DNA of 13,486 nt from JAJNPS01 sp031430315. Its GTDB lineage: Bacteria; Pseudomonadota; Alphaproteobacteria; Rhodobacterales; Rhodobacteraceae. How positions within the stretch are numbered: the first letter of the stretch is position 1; each line of letters begins with the position of its first letter. Made by a program: the position numbers and the translations under genes. Positions 13,330-13,486 of the stretch are shown piece by piece. The notes under the pieces are model-generated. The model was not told the DNA's origin. It worked only from the letters and a program-made list of their open reading frames with translations, and did no database searches. The DNA is taken from assembly GCA_031430315.1 (NCBI GenBank), contig JANPBI010000369.1:1-13486 (forward strand), given 5' to 3'.

Positions 13330-13346
13330 TTGTTTTCCTGAAACAA
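13330..13346. promoter_or_regulatory. Inverted repeat overlapping the permease promoter -10
   Basis: TTGTTT (13330-13335) and AAACAA (13341-13346) form a perfect 6-bp inverted repeat with a 5-bp spacer. It covers the -10 box and probable start site of the minus-strand permease promoter, the usual place for a repressor site. It shares only the short core TGTTTTC with the repeat in front of the regulator gene, so a common regulator is possible but weakly supported. Confidence 0.4.
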
Positions 13347-13370
13347 AGACCGGGTGCGACAATCTGTCAA
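13342..13370 (-). promoter_or_regulatory. Candidate sigma70-type promoter of the permease cassette
   Basis: On the minus strand a perfect -35 box TTGACA (plus coordinates 13365-13370) is followed after exactly 17 bases by TTTGTT (13342-13347), a weak -10 box with 3 of 6 consensus positions. Transcription would start near 13335, leaving a leader of about 80 bases before the GTG at 13257. The strong -35 with a poor -10 suits a regulated promoter. Confidence 0.5.
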
Positions 13371-13407
13371 GCAAAACCGCCCAAGAATGCACCGCTTTCC
13401 CTGCAAG

Positions 13408-13423
13408 GTGAAAAAAGTTTCTT
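13408..13423. promoter_or_regulatory. GTGAAA-type half-palindrome in the divergent region
   Basis: GTGAAAAAAGTTTCTT pairs GTGAAA with an imperfect TTTC-type arm. It resembles the GTGAAAA...TTTTCAC repeat upstream of the XRE-cupin gene, but with a shorter spacer. It lies between the two divergent promoters (upstream of the permease -35 and of the gene beginning at 13485), where one site could serve both directions. The resemblance is visible but short and could be chance in an AT-rich stretch. Confidence 0.3.
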
Positions 13424-13428
13424 AGCAG

Positions 13429-13457
13429 TTGATACCGGATTTCAATGTTGGTACCCT
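13429..13457 (+). promoter_or_regulatory. Weak candidate promoter of the divergent gene at the window end
   Basis: TTGATA (13429-13434) and TACCCT (13452-13457) are separated by 17 bases on the plus strand, 28 bases before the presumed start codon of the next gene. The -10 match is poor (T, A and the final T), so this is only a candidate. Confidence 0.25.
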
Positions 13458-13470
13458 TCACCGGCAACAA

Positions 13471-13486
13471 AAGGAGACGACTCCAT
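13471..13486 (+). promoter_or_regulatory. Ribosome binding site and first bases of a plus-strand gene continuing beyond the window
   Basis: AAGGAG at 13471-13476 is followed after 8 bases by AT at 13485-13486, the last two bases of the window. If the next base is G, this is a classic start of a gene transcribed divergently from the permease cassette. Its product cannot be seen. It may belong to the same pathway. Confidence 0.5.

Noticed and set aside
13258..13470. 71-residue N-terminal extension of the 95-aa membrane protein from a TTG
   Set aside because: It would cross a consensus -35 box and the regulatory repeats, while the GTG at 13257 has a strong ribosome binding site.

Overview
The window looks like chromosomal DNA of an alphaproteobacterium of the Rhodobacteraceae type. 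Support for this is the high GC content, the tightly overlapped genes, a soxBDAG-type operon paired with an XRE-cupin regulator, and the general look of the proteins. No rRNA, tRNA or CRISPR array was seen. The taxonomic call is inference from protein style, not from a marker gene.

Layout. Positions 1-992 (minus strand) hold a TauE/SafE-family permease and, overlapping its stop codon, the first 60 codons of an unrecognised gene cut by the window edge. Positions 1150-2346 (plus) encode a Bcr/CflA-type drug efflux MFS protein, whose end overlaps the end of the convergent dusA (2325-3311, minus). Positions 3312-4161 contain no intact gene. This is a degraded patch against the 5' end of dusA, and its right half is the decayed C-terminal part of an IS3-family transposase, ending in a probable terminal repeat near 4038. 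Positions 4162-9207 (plus) form a compact four-gene operon in the order beta-delta-alpha-gamma of a heterotetrameric sarcosine-oxidase-like enzyme, followed by its probable XRE-cupin regulator (9277-9936). On the minus strand from 13257 down to 9927 lie six membrane-protein genes: three small ones (95, 126 and 55 aa), an APC-superfamily amino acid/amine permease, and after a hairpin a membrane-anchored unknown protein and a TM2-like protein. The window ends at a strong ribosome binding site and the first two bases of a probable divergent plus-strand gene.

How the parts may work together. The sox-like enzyme would oxidatively demethylate an N-methylated amino acid or amine and pass the one-carbon unit to tetrahydrofolate through the GcvT-like half of the alpha subunit. 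The neighbouring APC permease is a natural importer for that substrate, and the XRE-cupin protein a natural sensor. Two features suggest a variant rather than a textbook sarcosine oxidase. The delta subunit has lost three of the four canonical zinc ligands, and no glycine or folate genes sit in the operon. The most novel-looking element is the permease cassette: a 12-helix-type carrier co-transcribed with three small helical proteins in contiguous genes, one of them only 55 codons long and easily missed.
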